A stretch of DNA of 64,000 bases from Apostichopus japonicus (GCF_037975245.1 NC_092577.1:15762013-15826012), one strand, 5' to 3'; positions 25,001 through 38,109 are shown, counted from the stretch's first letter. Notes: a model not told the origin generated them from the sequence alone. Program-made: numbers and translations.

Positions 25001-28000
25001 TTTGTTCCTTATTCACAGAGCAACCTTCTGCCACATTTGTTTGTGAAAGATGCACATACATAAATCCATCCTCTGTCACAGAATGTCAGATGTGTTCTGG
25101 TGAGTAATTATACAAGGGGGCTCTTATTTAAAAGCGCCACAATCACTAGCAAGGAGTGGTTTGTGTGAGGTCATGAATCATAACGTAATTTTACATTTGA
25201 AGGTGTTGAATTCTTGTTTTTGCTACGGTTGGTTAATGTTTTGATTTTGCAATTTCTATTTTATCGTTAGAAAGAAACAATAGCTAAAATTACTTCTGTT
25301 CTCCATATGTGTTTTTTTTTTCATTTTTAATGATGCTGGGTATGCAACACACACTATTAAGTTGTGATGACTTACAATGGAAGGATTAAACAAATGTCGT
25401 AAAAATGCAAAAATTGCTCTGATTTGTGGGCTTTCAATGAAGGAATTTTAAGAAGAATGGTAGGAAACTTTGCTAGTGATCTTTGTCATATTGCATTGAT
25501 ACATTTTATGTATACTTTTCCTTACGTATGCAATCTGATATAAATTAGGAATAGATTGCACAGTAATAATTTGTCAATCTGACTTCTTACTTTACAGAAG
25601 ATCCTCTGGTAGAGCAAAGCTCCCCAACAAACATGCAGATGCCAGTAATGCCACCTCTTCTGCAGGCACCATCCAAGCCAAAGGATGGTTCAAGAATGAT
25701 AAAAGACATTTTAGGCTTTGACAATAATCCTAGTCTAACACTTTATGTTGATAGGGATACTCTATTGGATGACAATATTGCCTTCTTTAAAAAGAAGTTT
25801 AAAATTGAAAATCCCATCAAAGTCAAGTTTCATGGAGAGATGGCTGTTGATGCAGGTGGACCTTTACGGGAAAATTTTCGTCTACTGGTGAGAAGATTGT
25901 ATTCGTCAGACCTGAACCTTTTCTTTGGTACGCAGAGTCACAACCTTCTACCAAGTAACAACCAGATGTTGCTATATTCGGGGATGTTTGAGGTGCTTGG
26001 GAAAATAATTGCTGCAGCTTTTGTTCATGGGATACCCATGAACCTCCCTCTCCATCCTGCTGTGATAGGCTGTCTCTTGGATAGGCCAAAAGAAGAGATA
26101 TTTGGTCACCTTCAGCTCAATGACATTCTTGACCTTGAGCTTCAAGACATGCTGAGACAGGTAGGTATATACATATAAACTTTAATATAGAACAGAAAAT
26201 GTTATTAAATCTGTTAAGTATGGATTTCATCTTACCCTGCTAGATATTATTTAATGGAAATAAACATGTGAATTTGAATGAGACAACTTTGTACTTTCAA
26301 GAATAGCAATTGCATTACATCCAGAAGCCAATAACTCAATATGTGCAGATAAGATGCTGTTGTCATCTACTGTATTATGAAAGAAACTATTCAGTTCATG
26401 AGTATCTGTTGTGATAAAGTGGAAATTTGCCCTTTTGGCACTCATAGTTAGTTCACTTCCTTGCTGCTTGCCGGCCTTGGCATAGCTCTGCTTTCAGGAA
26501 GTTGGTAGGCAACACAGCAGGGGGTCACCATGCTTCATTGTGACATGCATGTTGAGATCTGTTCTGCCTCTCTACTTTAGGAACTAACATAATCCTGCAT
26601 TGGATTACTAGTTTTGCATCTGTTTGGCAGCTGTTTATTGTCAGCTTGTATTTGGGTAGTGCTCTACTTAGTAAAGTAGCAACTACATCCATAGGGTTTC
26701 TGGGTGAAATATGGTGTGTTAGAGTTTAAGGTGTATTACAGAGATGGTGATGGGGCTGTTTGCAGCCATGTGGCTTGCAACTTCTCCCTCACTCTTCTGC
26801 AAACCTCCCTCCAGTGTGTCTTCTGTGGCAACGTAGAAGCTGGGCTGAGAAGCTGGTTATTTCCGTGTAATTGGTTACTAAACCTGGGTTAGAGTGTTCA
26901 ACTTCCAGATGTCAGAAAGTTGCTGATTGGTTCCTTGGGCTGAGACTGTTTGGTACAGAACTGTTGGCACAGAACAGTCCGGTACTGCAAAAACAGAGGA
27001 CTAAATGGAGGTCTGGTGTTTATTAGTATTTATTTATTAAGGAACTCATGTCACATGGGTTTGCTACTTTTCAGCATTTCAGATAATACTACTAAAAGAA
27101 TTGAAGTAACGTAAATTGTGGTTAACTTCATCGTTCTCTTTTTATTTCAGATTTTAGAGTGTGACCAGGATGACGACTTGCTAACACTGGTAACAAAAGA
27201 GGGGGGTGCTACCCATTGGCTAGACAGCTGTGGTTGGCCGGCCTCCAAAAAGATGACAGTGAGTGTGTTTGGTCTATTTATAAACTTGGCTTATGAACTT
27301 TATGGGGGAGTTTTGGTGTTTTAATTTGGGGGTCAAACCTTTTTAGGGAAATTCCAAGGGTTAGTTTAAATGTCTTAAGGGTCGAGGAAAGGTCTTTCAC
27401 TAAAGGGACCAAGATCATGACACTATCTAAACAGAGTGCCACCATCAGTTGGCCAGTAGTGTACCAAGAAAAATTTGGCCAAACATACCTGGCATTTTCT
27501 GGACCTAATTGATGCATCTTTGACATATTCTTCTTTTTTGGTTTACACCAATGGTGATGTCAGGATTTGCTCGCCTAGGGGACCAGGCTTGCCAAAAGAG
27601 AGGCCCTCCCCACCAAAAAAATAAGATAGCAAGGTCTATTTCAGTGCAGTATCATCAGGGGTGATTCTCAAAATACGATATGACAATTCATAATTGACTT
27701 AGAGTTATGGAGATGTCTGAAATGTGTGAACAGTACCTGTTTCTGGATAATTTAGGAAAAATCTGTTGCATTTGGTAATTATTAACATCAATCTCTGTTC
27801 ACTTTGATACACAAGACATCTCTGTCCCTTCTCATTCCGCCTTCTATATCATGTTCAAATTTCCTAATGGCTGGTTAGTACAAATTATACGAGTGTATAA
27901 CAAGACTGATCAAACTGATATATATATATATCTAATCAAATGAACTGGATGTATACTGCAAAGCATATTTATTCTTCTAACATTTAAAAAAAAACTGACT

Positions 28001-29370
28001 GATCGATGCATACAAAGTCACATAATGTTGATTTCATTACATAACATTCATACCCAAATAAGTAAGCATGAAGTAGTAAATTATATGCACATGTTACATC
28101 GACTAACAGACATGTTTCTTTGTTCAACAGGTGACATGTAAGCATGATCTCGTTCTTTGTGTGATGCACCATTACATTATTGGAATAAGGAGTGCTGCAA
28201 TATCCTCTATCCAGAAGGGGATGAAGTGTGAGGATAAGTTCCCACTGGCACTCCTCAGTGCATCAGAGTTTAGCAAGCTTCTCACACCACAGCAGATCAC
28301 TGCTGCTTAACTAAAGAAATTGGTGGAACCATCTATTGAAAAGATGGCTAATGATCAGTCTGCTTCTTCCACATTTGTAAAGAGACTGATCAATGAAATT
28401 GGTAAGCGGTTAACTTAAAAGATCTAGTTAATTTGGTAGTACATTTTAGATACTGATGATGTAACTATGTGTTCAATATGAATAAAACAACGTAGGTTTC
28501 AGTTCACATAAGTTTCTATATATGCATGGTCAAAGGTCGTTTGAGGTCAGCAAAGCTCAATACATGAAACCACAGCAGGGATGAGAGATACACATAAACC
28601 TTTCATCAGTGTCATGCTCATCTAATTCAACACAGAGATCTCTGTCCCACAAAGTTTTCATTTTGTCTATATTTTAAATGGTACAAGTACTTTGTTATAA
28701 ACATAAAATTGCTCATAACTCTAAAATGGAGGGGTATACAGAAAAGGTCAGTCTTACAATTTGCAGGATTATGAGTGTTGTGCATAAAGTAAGTGGACTG
28801 TTGAACAAAACAAAACTGTGGGAGAATCTTAAATGTTTAATGATTTATCATGCTGTTACAATATTTCCCCTTGGTGTCTTCACTTCTCCTGTTAGAACTA
28901 TAACAGTACACAGAATTCTATTCTAACTGGTACAAACAATGGCAAATTTTATGCTTCACTAGGTTCTCTGCTGTTTAAATTTTGACTGTTAACCTGCCAC
29001 TACCACTTATCCTGTGTTGTACTAAGTGATCTGCATGAACCAGTGTGAGACCCTAAACAGAATATCTTGAGTAGTCAAGTTATTTTTAGTAGCAGTAGAT
29101 TTCATCTTTGATATGTTTCTTTCACTTTATACAGATGATGACAATGCTAACAGACTGGCTGTTTTTGCTACAGGATCAGACTGCTTGTATCATGACCTTG
29201 CAGAGATCCAGCTAGAGTTGAATACATACAACCAGCAAGAAACCTCCCCAATTGGCAATACTTGTATGGCCAAAGTGTTATTCCCTGTGTCTTTCACAGA
29301 ATTTGATAAATTCAAGAGTCACATGTTCAAAATGATGGCAGAAGCAGTAGATTTCTTTGGTATGCTATGA
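19012..29370 (+). CDS. HECT-type E3 ubiquitin ligase with RanBP2-type zinc finger (at least 11 exons)
   Basis: E3 ligases of this class take ubiquitin on a C-terminal Cys and pass it to substrates. Exons with matching GT-AG phases are 19012-19193 (MEEEDFRSLVEALTPRVV start), 21017-21178, 22167-22314, 22991-23023, 23373-23451, 25019-25099, 25598-26160, 27151-27258, 28131-28401 and 29135-29370. A further exon from 19816 (RRRQHVPYKKKELGSK) fits the first exon, but its donor is unclear, so a small exon before 21017 is probably missed. Exon 25019-25099 encodes a CERC-X10-CQMC finger (RanBP2/NZF type, often ubiquitin-binding). HECT starts in 25598-26160 with VKFHGEMAVDAGGPLRENF. The catalytic Cys lies in NTCMAKVLFP (codon 29263-29265), and the protein ends DFFGML. 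TAA at 28308-28310 interrupts the C-lobe in frame. It resembles the expanded G2E3-like HECT genes of fish and invertebrates (from memory). Which substrate it acts on is unknown. Confidence 0.85.
23560..24375 (-). pseudogene. Non-LTR reverse transcriptase relic in HECT intron
   Basis: On the - strand, shifted frames give short LINE-like blocks: PITEDKFIEVARSSLP, then a NKSAGYDDI-like GxDxI segment, and TDIFNISFKSGVFPSQLKVA leading to AKIV. These match the region just before the polymerase domain of jockey/CR1/RTE-like LINEs. Many stops interrupt it. The relic lies wholly within the intron between 23451 and 25019, so it inserted after the host element had this gene. Confidence 0.65.
24431..24720 (+). 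repeat. Hairpin-ended AGGTCA repeat, partial copy
   Basis: The copy starts at the hairpin 24439-24465 (stem GATTCCTT/AAGGAATC). It continues through a TG-rich stretch and two tandem units containing TTGTAAACA(T/C)GAT and CAAAGGTCATTTGAGGTCA. The order matches 45.7 kb. It is in an intron of the HECT gene. Confidence 0.7.
25019..25099 (+). other. RanBP2/NZF zinc-finger exon of the HECT gene
   Basis: The exon is preceded by a pyrimidine-rich acceptor (TTATTCACAG) and followed by donor GTGAGT. It reads FVCERCTYINPSSVTECQMC, with spacing C-X2-C-X10-C-X2-C. Such fingers bind ubiquitin or RanGTPase-type partners in other proteins. Here it sits about 30 codons before the HECT N-lobe, suggesting ubiquitin or substrate recognition (inference). 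Confidence 0.85.
28308..28310 (+). other. In-frame TAA in the HECT gene
   Basis: Exon 28131-28401 is in frame with both neighbours by splice phase, yet reads QQITAA, TAA, LKKLVEPSIEKM. The sequence after the stop still looks coding, and the exon after it keeps the catalytic Cys. This is a recent nonsense change, a sequencing error, or evidence that this copy is inactive. A protein ending here would lack the catalytic Cys. Confidence 0.8.
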
Positions 29371-29689
29371 ATAAAGACATCATTTGTTCCAAACTTGGTT
29401 GTTCTGATGTATCATGTATATCATGTACCAAAATATTGCCAAAAATGCTTGAACATCCAGTGCCATAATTAGTATAAAGACTTTGGTATAGTTATTTGGT
29501 GCAAGTATAATTGCAACTTTAAAAAAAAAAAAACTTTGAAATGACGAACCTAAATGCCCATGTAGATTGACACCTTTATTCTGAGTGTATGTCTATGGCG
29601 ATCACTTGATTTTGCCTTTGAGAGTGTACATGGTTCAGAATGTAACATGCATAGAGGTAGCTACACCATCATAATGGGTATTACTCATA

Positions 29690-29900
29690 GTTTGTTTTGC
29701 CCTTCTGCAAGTTCTTTCTTTCTTGTTTTTATGATCATAATGCATTCTTGCTGTGTATGTGCATATGTGTCCCCTTATAACTTGTAAACATGATATCTCA
29801 TGAACAGAAGCTAGAAGATATCTCATATTTGGTTGTTCCACATTTATTACAAGAAGTGTGTGATTTTGAAAGTCACCAGGAGTCTCCTTATGAAAACTCA
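29690..29900 (+). repeat. Hairpin-ended repeat, diverged copy
   Basis: A perfect 12-bp palindrome, TTATGATCATAA (29729-29740), precedes TGTGTATGTGCATATGTG, CTTGTAAACATGATATCTCA and a CATATTTGG block. This is the same order as the copies at 24.4 and 45.7 kb. It starts about 0.3 kb after the HECT stop codon. Confidence 0.6.
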
Positions 29901-32100
29901 GTAAATGCTCTATCTTATCTCCAGAAAATCAGTTTATGTTTGGTATGAAGTAAAGATGCACCACATTGAGCACAGGAAGGCTTATGTAGTTGTTGGTAAA
30001 GGCCAGCTGTCATTGGAGTCCGATTCTTAAAATAATTATAGATAATTGGAACTTCAATTCACCTAAGTTGCATTTTCTAGTTAAATGTTACTGTGTGTTG
30101 TGAATATTGTTTGATTTTTTATCCCAGGAATGGCACCAACTCATTATTGTCATGTTTTGGGTTTTCTTTTTTAATATTTATTTAAATAATTTGAAGCATA
30201 TTTTTGTGCCTCTGCATTAAGATCTTGCCACTATGTCAGTGAAACATTTGTTTGTGGCAATAGTAAATATACAATTTAGACTGCACTTAGCTGTACATGC
30301 CAAAGTTTCTCTTTCTGCTGGGCTAATTTGTGTTTATACATGCCATTGTAGCATTGTAACCACAGAAGCATTGTAACCACAGACTAAATTCACCACCAGC
30401 TTCTTGAATTGATGGCATGCTTGTGGTATATGTATGTGGCATAGTCAGCACATGATCACTTTAGCCAGCCTATTATGATGTCATGCACATTATCGACTAA
30501 GTTTCATCACCAAATGCAGAAGTGAAAGGGAGTGTTTCGACCTCTTATCAAAATAGATTTGTGAGTTCAAAACATAGGTCAAAAATGCTTTCTTAGAGCA
30601 TAGTGATTACAAATAGGTATTTAGTCCTTTATATGATTTATAGCATTAGTATGAGTATAGGCACAAACAGAATAATTCTCTCCAACCAAACATTGGCCTG
30701 TACCAACAGTGTGAATAATGGTCCCATTCAACCCATTATGAGGTGCTATAGGTGACTGCTCTCATAATTTTTTTTTTTAAGTAAGCATTGTTTCTCAAAT
30801 ATTACAATGTACATCAAATATAGCGTTTGGGAGATTGTGTGGTTCATGGTCACATTCATCTGCTTTTGAGGTTTGTTTTGTCAAGTTTGTTTTAATTACT
30901 ATTAGTTGTTGTGATTCTTTGTATACATTTTTTAAGTTCTGCAAGTTAATGCTATTTAGCCTTTCAAAGTTTTTTTTTGGACTTGTACAGTCAACCCATA
31001 GAAATAGAGGTAGGGAGAATGATGACAGCAAGATACTGAAGGTGGGATAGTTTAATGATGTTGGGGGCTGTTGGGCAACAAGTTCCCCTTGGAAGCTGTG
31101 AAACCCAAAACCAACTAGAAGTAAACAACTCGTTGAAAATTTGTTATATTTCCCATCACTAACTAGTACAAGCATGCTAGTCAGCAATATTCAGATTTAT
31201 AGGTAACATTTTTTAGTACATGCTCATCATGGTACTGCAGCCACAAATTTAAAGCTGCAGTACAATTTAAATAGCTAACAGTTCAAAGATGTAATATAAC
31301 TTTTGCTTAATGTAATTTATGCTACATACATCTTTTGCCCAACAGTGCATTACATCATCAAATATATTTTGCATATTTGTTCAATGAGTAATTAGCCTGA
31401 TGTCATCCCCCCGTTTACTTTTGTATGATTTGATCAACCACATGTGAGCTTGTAGATAAAACCTCAATTTGGTGTATCATTTAGATGTCATTGTATTTCA
31501 TGTACTTTTCAGCCTTAGGTAGTACTTGTACAAGTATATAGTATAATATCGTTGTAATTAGTAATAAAACCTCATGAAATTACATCTGAATATTTTCTAA
31601 TTTTTTTTTGTAACACTTGTTGCTATTAACAGTCAGGGCAGTTTTCATGCAACATCAGTTAACCTCTATGACTTGCATATTGAAAAACATGAACTGTATG
31701 TTTTTTTTTTTCATTTTCCTTAATGTCAAGCTGTTTTCCTGCTCTGACAGACATGAATGAAAATTATTGCAGCATGCCGTTATTGTGTTAACATACAAAA
31801 GTACATTAGGCAGCTGTTGTCATGTTTTTAAATTCCGATATATATATTCCTTTGATTTGAGAGCTGACATGTTATTGTTTTCATTTATTTATTTTTGTTC
31901 TATCACAACATAAGTATGACATATGACATAGGAGATAAGAAACAAAACTTGTGAAAGGAAGTGTACTAAAAAACCCTATAGAGCTTGTCGGGTAGTGACA
32001 CTCCCTAAAAAAATACAGAACTTTACAAATAGTAAGAAAAGAACCAAACAAACAGACCCATCCCTTCCCTCCCCCCATTTTCATTTCGCATTTCTAGTAC
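29901..32100. other. Intergenic sequence between the convergent genes
   Basis: AT-rich sequence between the HECT gene 3' end and the transposase 3' end inside the giant element. No exon or recognisable motif was seen apart from the flanking repeats. Confidence 0.35.
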
Positions 32101-32109
32101 ATGTTGATG

Positions 32110-32390
32110 AAGTGCTTTTGTAAAGCTTTTTCTAAAAGCAACTCAAGAAGGCTTGGCCTTTAAAGTGATAGGTAGGGGATTCCAAAGTGCGATGGCCCAA
32201 TGATGTAACCTATTTTTAGAGAAATTGTTGTGACATTGTCTTGGGTGCAGGTAATCAGCTTGCCTAGTATTGTGAGCGTGGATGTTTGAGTTTTGTGTAA
32301 AGAAGGCATTCAGAGTATCTGGTAGCATTCGTGTAATGAACGAAGGAACTAAGGAAATTGAGACTGAACAGATCAATAAGCTTCAGTGAA
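32110..32390 (-). pseudogene. LINE reverse transcriptase C-terminal relic
   Basis: The - strand reads LVPSFITRMLPDTLNAFFTQ, HAHNTRQADYLHP and LHHWAIALWNPLPITLK. This is the typical tail of jockey/CR1/RTE-like reverse transcriptase ORFs (H..nTR......R.......a...WN.LP). Only this end is left. It lies just beyond the transposase 3' end, inside the giant element. Confidence 0.8.
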
Positions 32391-32794
32391 TTCAAAGACT
32401 TATGATTACCATTATCAAACTACCAACAATCGGCTGTCTCTAGCCGATTCTAAAGTAATTTCACCATATTGTATCATACTAACCGTCGCATTTCATTAGA
32501 TATCTGTAAGTGTTGGATGTGATTTCAATAACCATTTCAATCTTTTGATTGAATTACAATGAATTACATGCAGGTGATTGATACTAGGTCCGACAAGATC
32601 TACATATGATCTACTCCCTTTGTCACACTAATAACTAGAATGAAGACTTTTCACAGTTCCTTGCCTATGTTCATCTATTATATCAACATGGAACACTTTT
32701 AAAAAAGCCTAAAGATATGAAAATTGAAGCAAATTTCTGCACATAAACATTCCTTACTAAAATTATGCTATGATTATTGCATAATTAAAGTTTG

Positions 32795-35700
32795 TTACTG
32801 CATGACTGAAAGACCATGCACTGCCATTCGAACAGCTATGTACCGTCCTGTGTGGTCTTCTTGCGGTAAATGACTTACTACACCAGTCACATAGGCCACT
32901 TGTTCCTCTGACAAGCTCAACTGGTTCAGTGGAACATGTACTTCGTTGTCACTAGATCCATTACTGTGAGGATCCAGTATGTTTGTATTCTGTGCTGGCA
33001 GTACATCTTCGGCAAGAATGCCCCTTACGCTTACAGCATCACTGTCAAAACGTCTGAGTGTGCCAGAATGCCAGTTGAAGAGGGGATCGATTATGTTCTG
33101 TTCTCAGTGGGTGATTGTTGTACTGCAGAACAAATTCTCTGAGAGACTCATTTATTACCTGAAGGTACACAAAATGAAGACTGAACATGTCATCCTCATC
33201 CAGTGGGTCCAGCAATCCATTTTCTTCAAGTGAGAAGAAAGAATCCCGAAAAACAGAATTAACCCTTTGGTTTACTTCACACCACAGTCTCTCGATTCTT
33301 TGATTGTGTACACTTAATCCAGTTATGATACTCCTACGGTTTGGGCCTCTTGTCTCGATCATGAACTGAGCAACGTCTCTGTTCTCCACACCCATGTCAG
33401 TGCGCACTCTGGAAGGAATTCCATATATTTGAGTGGCCTCTTGAAATAATCTTAGTACAGTGGCAGAACGGTTGTCAGTGGCACAACGAAGGTAAGTGAT
33501 GAGCCTACTGTATCCATCAACACATCCATGGATCACAAACCTCCATCTGATGAGCTTGTGATTTCCGTGTAGATGCCTACCAATTGAAAAGAATTATTAA
33601 AAAATGTTATTACTTTACAATAGTTCAGTGTGTGTTTGTGAGTGACACCTTGGATTTTAATCATATCTCAACCTGAAATCTAAAGTACATTGCACATGAT
33701 GAACAGATCTCCAGAAATTCAGAAAAGTTTGAGGAACTTCAAATGAGGTATACATTGCAACTGAATGAACTGATGATTGAGCAGATGATCCACATTGTTG
33801 ATGAAGGCAGTCAAACTTCCAACGGTGAAAACATTAACCATGCATTGTATCCAAAATAAATGTTAATTCTCATGTGCTGGCAAGTACTCATTCTATAGCC
33901 TATTTGGTTGGAATTTAAGAAGGACTTTGTACAAACTACAGTACTTACCTGTCCTCTTGTCTTACAAAGTTATGCCATATGGATAGATACTTTACATGCA
34001 TGTTTCATTTCTGCAACGGATTCAAAGTTACTTGCCAAAAATATAGCAAAACTTAAAAGCATGATCATGGGGTGGCTTTAGTGCAGCCCAGAAATTTTAT
34101 CTGCATCCTCATGGCCTTTGAACATCTTTTTTGTCAAGTTGTTTTACATGTATGCAAATTTCCCCTTTTCATCCCACAAACGAAATTGTTCAAAAAGAGT
34201 TATTGTGGAATTCTAAATCTTCGAGAAAAACAAGTCAAGCACCAACAGCTGAGAGCTCTCATACTCATACTGACTCTATATGACATTTGACCTAAACTTC
34301 CTCAACACCCCTGATGCCCCTTTACTTGGTGATCATTTTGACAAGGTTTCATTTCATCCAACAAAGACTGGGCATTGAGTAGAAATTTTCCTAATTGTTG
34401 ACATGCGGATTCTGCGCAACCTTATAACTAATGCATTTGCATAGGTTCTATCACAACTAGTACCCTGAAACATGGCAAATCTGATCACATACCATAGTTC
34501 ATTCGGACCAGCCACAGAGTATGTCCTTCTTACAATTGTCCGTGATCTCCGGAGAGTTCTGCCAATTGGATCGACTCGTCTGATAGCCTGTCGTAGCCTG
34601 CTTCTCTGAATTTGAATACCTCGACCTCTAAGTGCACCTATGAGTACTACTTCACCTGTTTGGCAGAAATGATTATGTGCCAACGTTGAAAGGGCAGACC
34701 TTAAATGGAATCATGACTAGAATCTTTAGCAACATTATTTTCTATCACTACAGTAGATACAACTTGGTGTTCATCTATTATTCGGTATCAATGCTTGATG
34801 ATACACTAAAATTGATGACATGTCTACAGTTTAAACTGTACTTTTCATATGTGACAGGCCATAGTTTTGGTGGGTACACAACCCATGTGTCGATAAACCA
34901 AATATTTGGTGCTCCTCTTATGCATAGTAATGGGTATTGCTTTGTGGTCATTCTTTGTGAAATTAACCCATTAACAATTTACCAAAACCAAGTAGATATT
35001 GCCAGTTTTTATATAACTTATAACGCATAATGACTATGAGATAGGAAGAACTTTGACCTCAACATCCTGAACACCCCTGAGGCCTCCACCAAAAGGTTGC
35101 AAGCTGGAGAAGAATTTTAATTGGGAAACCATTCCATTCATTAGGCAAAAGAAAATGAACAGAAGTGACACAATCATTGCTGACTTAGAATTCCTGAATA
35201 GCCCATACTTGCCATTGGTCAATGATTACTTTCACCCCCACTAAACTGTGGGAAAAGAGTTCTTTGTGTTTTCACAAAATGGCCAAAAATGACTCCTCGA
35301 TGACCTTTGACCTCAACTTCCTCACTACCCAGATGCCCCCTTATGCACTTGTCAATTGAATGACTCACCCCACTAACCCTGGACATGGTCAGTCATTGAC
35401 GAAATGAGTCAACAAATGCGTACATTGACGCACCCCTCAGTCACTTTTACGACTGACATCTCATGTAAAATGACGCACCCATCAGCCACAATATTGTCAC
35501 AAGTTCACAAAATTTTATGTTTTATATTGTTCATCTCAGCTAAAATGACCCATCCCAGAGTCACTCTTGTGCACAATTTTGATAAAGTGACGCACATGTG
35601 AGTCACTTTTTTCAGTGTCAATGACCCACATTTGACTGTGTCAGGTTTGAGGGGTGAGTCATTCAATTGACAAGTGCATTACTTGATGATCATGGAATGC

Positions 35701-37621
35701 AAATGGGCGTACAGTACTGTATATCATAAACAGCTAACAAATTCACAAACAACATCAGTACAACACATATTATTATCAATGGTACCTGAATGTGGAGATA
35801 CTCTCAGTATCTCTCTCAGTAGCTGGTCTAGCTCATCATCTGAAATACTGCTGTGGTTGCTACCAGCAACAGTTGACATCCCAAACTGTCTTCTCCTGTA
35901 AAGTGTTGTACGGGATATTCCAAGAACTCTTGCAATTCCGCTCCAATCTCTATGGATGCTGCGTTGGCTTTCAATATGATCATGTGTTACATCATACCTA
36001 TATGTACAGATTTAAAAAGCCCATGATTAATGTTACAAATACCAGCTGAGTATGCTAGCAAAGTAGCAATAATAACCACGATTCTGTCTAGGCCTACTAA
36101 CAAACATATCAGCCAATGCCTTCAGTACGGCGTATTCTCAATCACACGTACATCTTCTGTGCCAGCTACTTATTATAGTAGCAACAATACTGCAGGCCAT
36201 GTAACATGCTTTCATTTTAGAATAATTACATATTTCAGGACAATATGAATCAATGTCATGTAAGTGTTGGTTAAATTGTGGTTCTTTTAGAAGCTAAATG
36301 CACCTTCACCAATTGTTGCAAGTATTTTTCACACTTGCAAGTTCACACATGTTTGTATTACATTCCAACCGAGGACCCCATTGTATTTTCCATTGTTCAA
36401 AACTTCAAATCCACGTACCCTAACCTTAACATTACCCCATACAATAGAATTCTTCCGAGGACGTGGTGCAAGCTGATTCTTTAGAAATCACAACCGAGGA
36501 CCTGGAATTCTTTTGTTCAAGTCCTCGCGAGTTCCTGCTTGCAGGAGGATCTAATATACATACATACATACTTGGAAATGGTACTTCCAAAACCTAGCTA
36601 TAGTAGGCTCAACATGATGCAGCTAAGTTCACCGTAATAATGATCCACCTGCCATATAACTATAGACTTTAACTATAAACTAAATTTAATTACAATGCAT
36701 CATTAAAGGTAATATATGCCTATGAAGGAAATTGATACAGCAGACTAATTCTAAGTTCTTGGGGCAAAACTTTGCTTAAGTTGCTGTTGTTTGTTTTTTG
36801 AGGGTAGGGGGCACAGCCCTGCCCAGAAGTGCCCTTAATGTACCATGGCAAATAATTTGGGGTAGATGGTTTAGTCTGAAAATGATCCCACATATACGGC
36901 ATGTGTACACCTCCCCCCCCCCCCCCACTGTACTGTAGCACCGCAAGTGTCCAACACATGCATTATAAATGCTATTCCTTCGAATCCTTGTCCAAGTGAG
37001 TGTGATGCTGGCAGTACTCAATAACGTAGAGCCTAGTTCTGAATACATCAATGATCAAGCCTAGCTTAGTACTGTTACTTATTTGTTGTGTAAACTTCGT
37101 CTAGTTTGAGAAGACAGCACATTACCAGTGAAAATTACGTGCAGCCATAGCAACAGTGTATTGGTTAAGTTCAGAGTGGGGAACGTGGCGAGGTAATTGG
37201 ACTATTTATGGTGCAGTGGCAGTGCTTTTTCTCCTTCTGTTTTTACATCCATGGTTCAGCTAAATTGGTATAACTTACCGTAGGCCAGTACTTACCTAGG
37301 TCTTCCCCTTCCTACTCCTAAACGCACTGTAGGGCACCGGAAATTATTTTCTGCTTCATCTGCACGGTTATGTTGGGCGGACAATAGATCGAGGCGCCTG
37401 CGACAGTCTAGAATTCTGTTCAAAACCCGAGAAACATCGGGCGAAATCTGATCGTCGATATCGATTGATAAAATGTAACGCAGAATGGTGACACTTTCCT
37501 CAATCCGTAAAACCAGTCGCTGCACAAGTCCAACGGCAGACTCATTCCAATCGCGGATAACCCTCTCAACTTCGTCAACTAAATTAGGTAGAGCGGCAAA
37601 TCTTTCGCCCAAAAACTCCAT
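32795..37621 (-). CDS. Integrase-type (DDE) transposase, four exons, inactivated
   Basis: Exons on - are 37621-37296 (ATG, MEFLGERFAALPNLVDEVER), 35997-35786, 34655-34493 and 33576-32795. All three junctions are GT-AG and in phase. Exon 1 is helical and ends GVGRGRPR. Exon 2 gives WSGIARVLGISRTTLYRRR, a helix-turn-helix expected to bind DNA. Exon 3 gives a basic RGRGIQIQRSRLRQAIRRVD segment. The last exon is an integrase core: PNELW-HLHGNHKLIRWRF, HGCVDGYSRLITYL, RVRTDMGVEN (second Asp) and HNQRIERLW (Glu). The family normally has HIDGNHKL; here the first predicted catalytic Asp is His (codon 33567-33569). A one-base frameshift near 33046 separates LAFWH from the tail DSDAVSVRGILAED, which ends in GLSVMQ and TAA. 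Length is about 490 codons. It is the likely mobiliser of the 17104-38621 element. Family knowledge is from memory. Confidence 0.85.
35344..35678. mobile_element. 335-bp MITE, PIF/Harbinger-like
   Basis: Perfect inverted ends of about 28 bp start TGCACTTGTCAATTGAATG. The direct repeat TTA lies outside both ends (35341-35343 and 35679-35681), which fits PIF/Harbinger target preference. The interior repeats GACGCACCC(A/C)TCAG and GAGTCACTTTT-type words. It is in the intron between transposase exons 2 and 3, so it arrived after the giant element formed. Confidence 0.82.
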
Positions 37622-38109
37622 CTTATTAGGTTATCTACAGTACTTAAGTATACTTTCAACTATTTAGGGACATGAATTAAAAAGACAAAACTAGAAGACT
37701 AATATGCTTTTTTAACAAGCCTGGGAACCGTAATTAAGTGTGACAATTGTCCGTTAAAAAAGTTACACAGTATAGTACTTCATTTTCACTGTCAATGTAC
37801 GCATGTCTGATAACTACTGTACTCGTTAGAAAGTTGTTAGCGCAGGTGCATCTTGTACGTACTTTCGCGCGTGAACTTCTTTGCCTTCGCGTCAATATAC
37901 GAATAATTTCAGCACCTCTAGGCAGGGCGAAACCACTCACATTACGAAGGGATGTAAAAAGGAAAAATGTTAGGTGATGGTCTTGTTTTTACATATTTTG
38001 AATTATTTGCGTCACAAAAACAGAAGAATGTTCCAATAATATATTGTCACAATGATAACCATTGTGTCAGTTGATACAGATTACCTCTAAAGAAGGTATT
38101 GTAAGCTGA

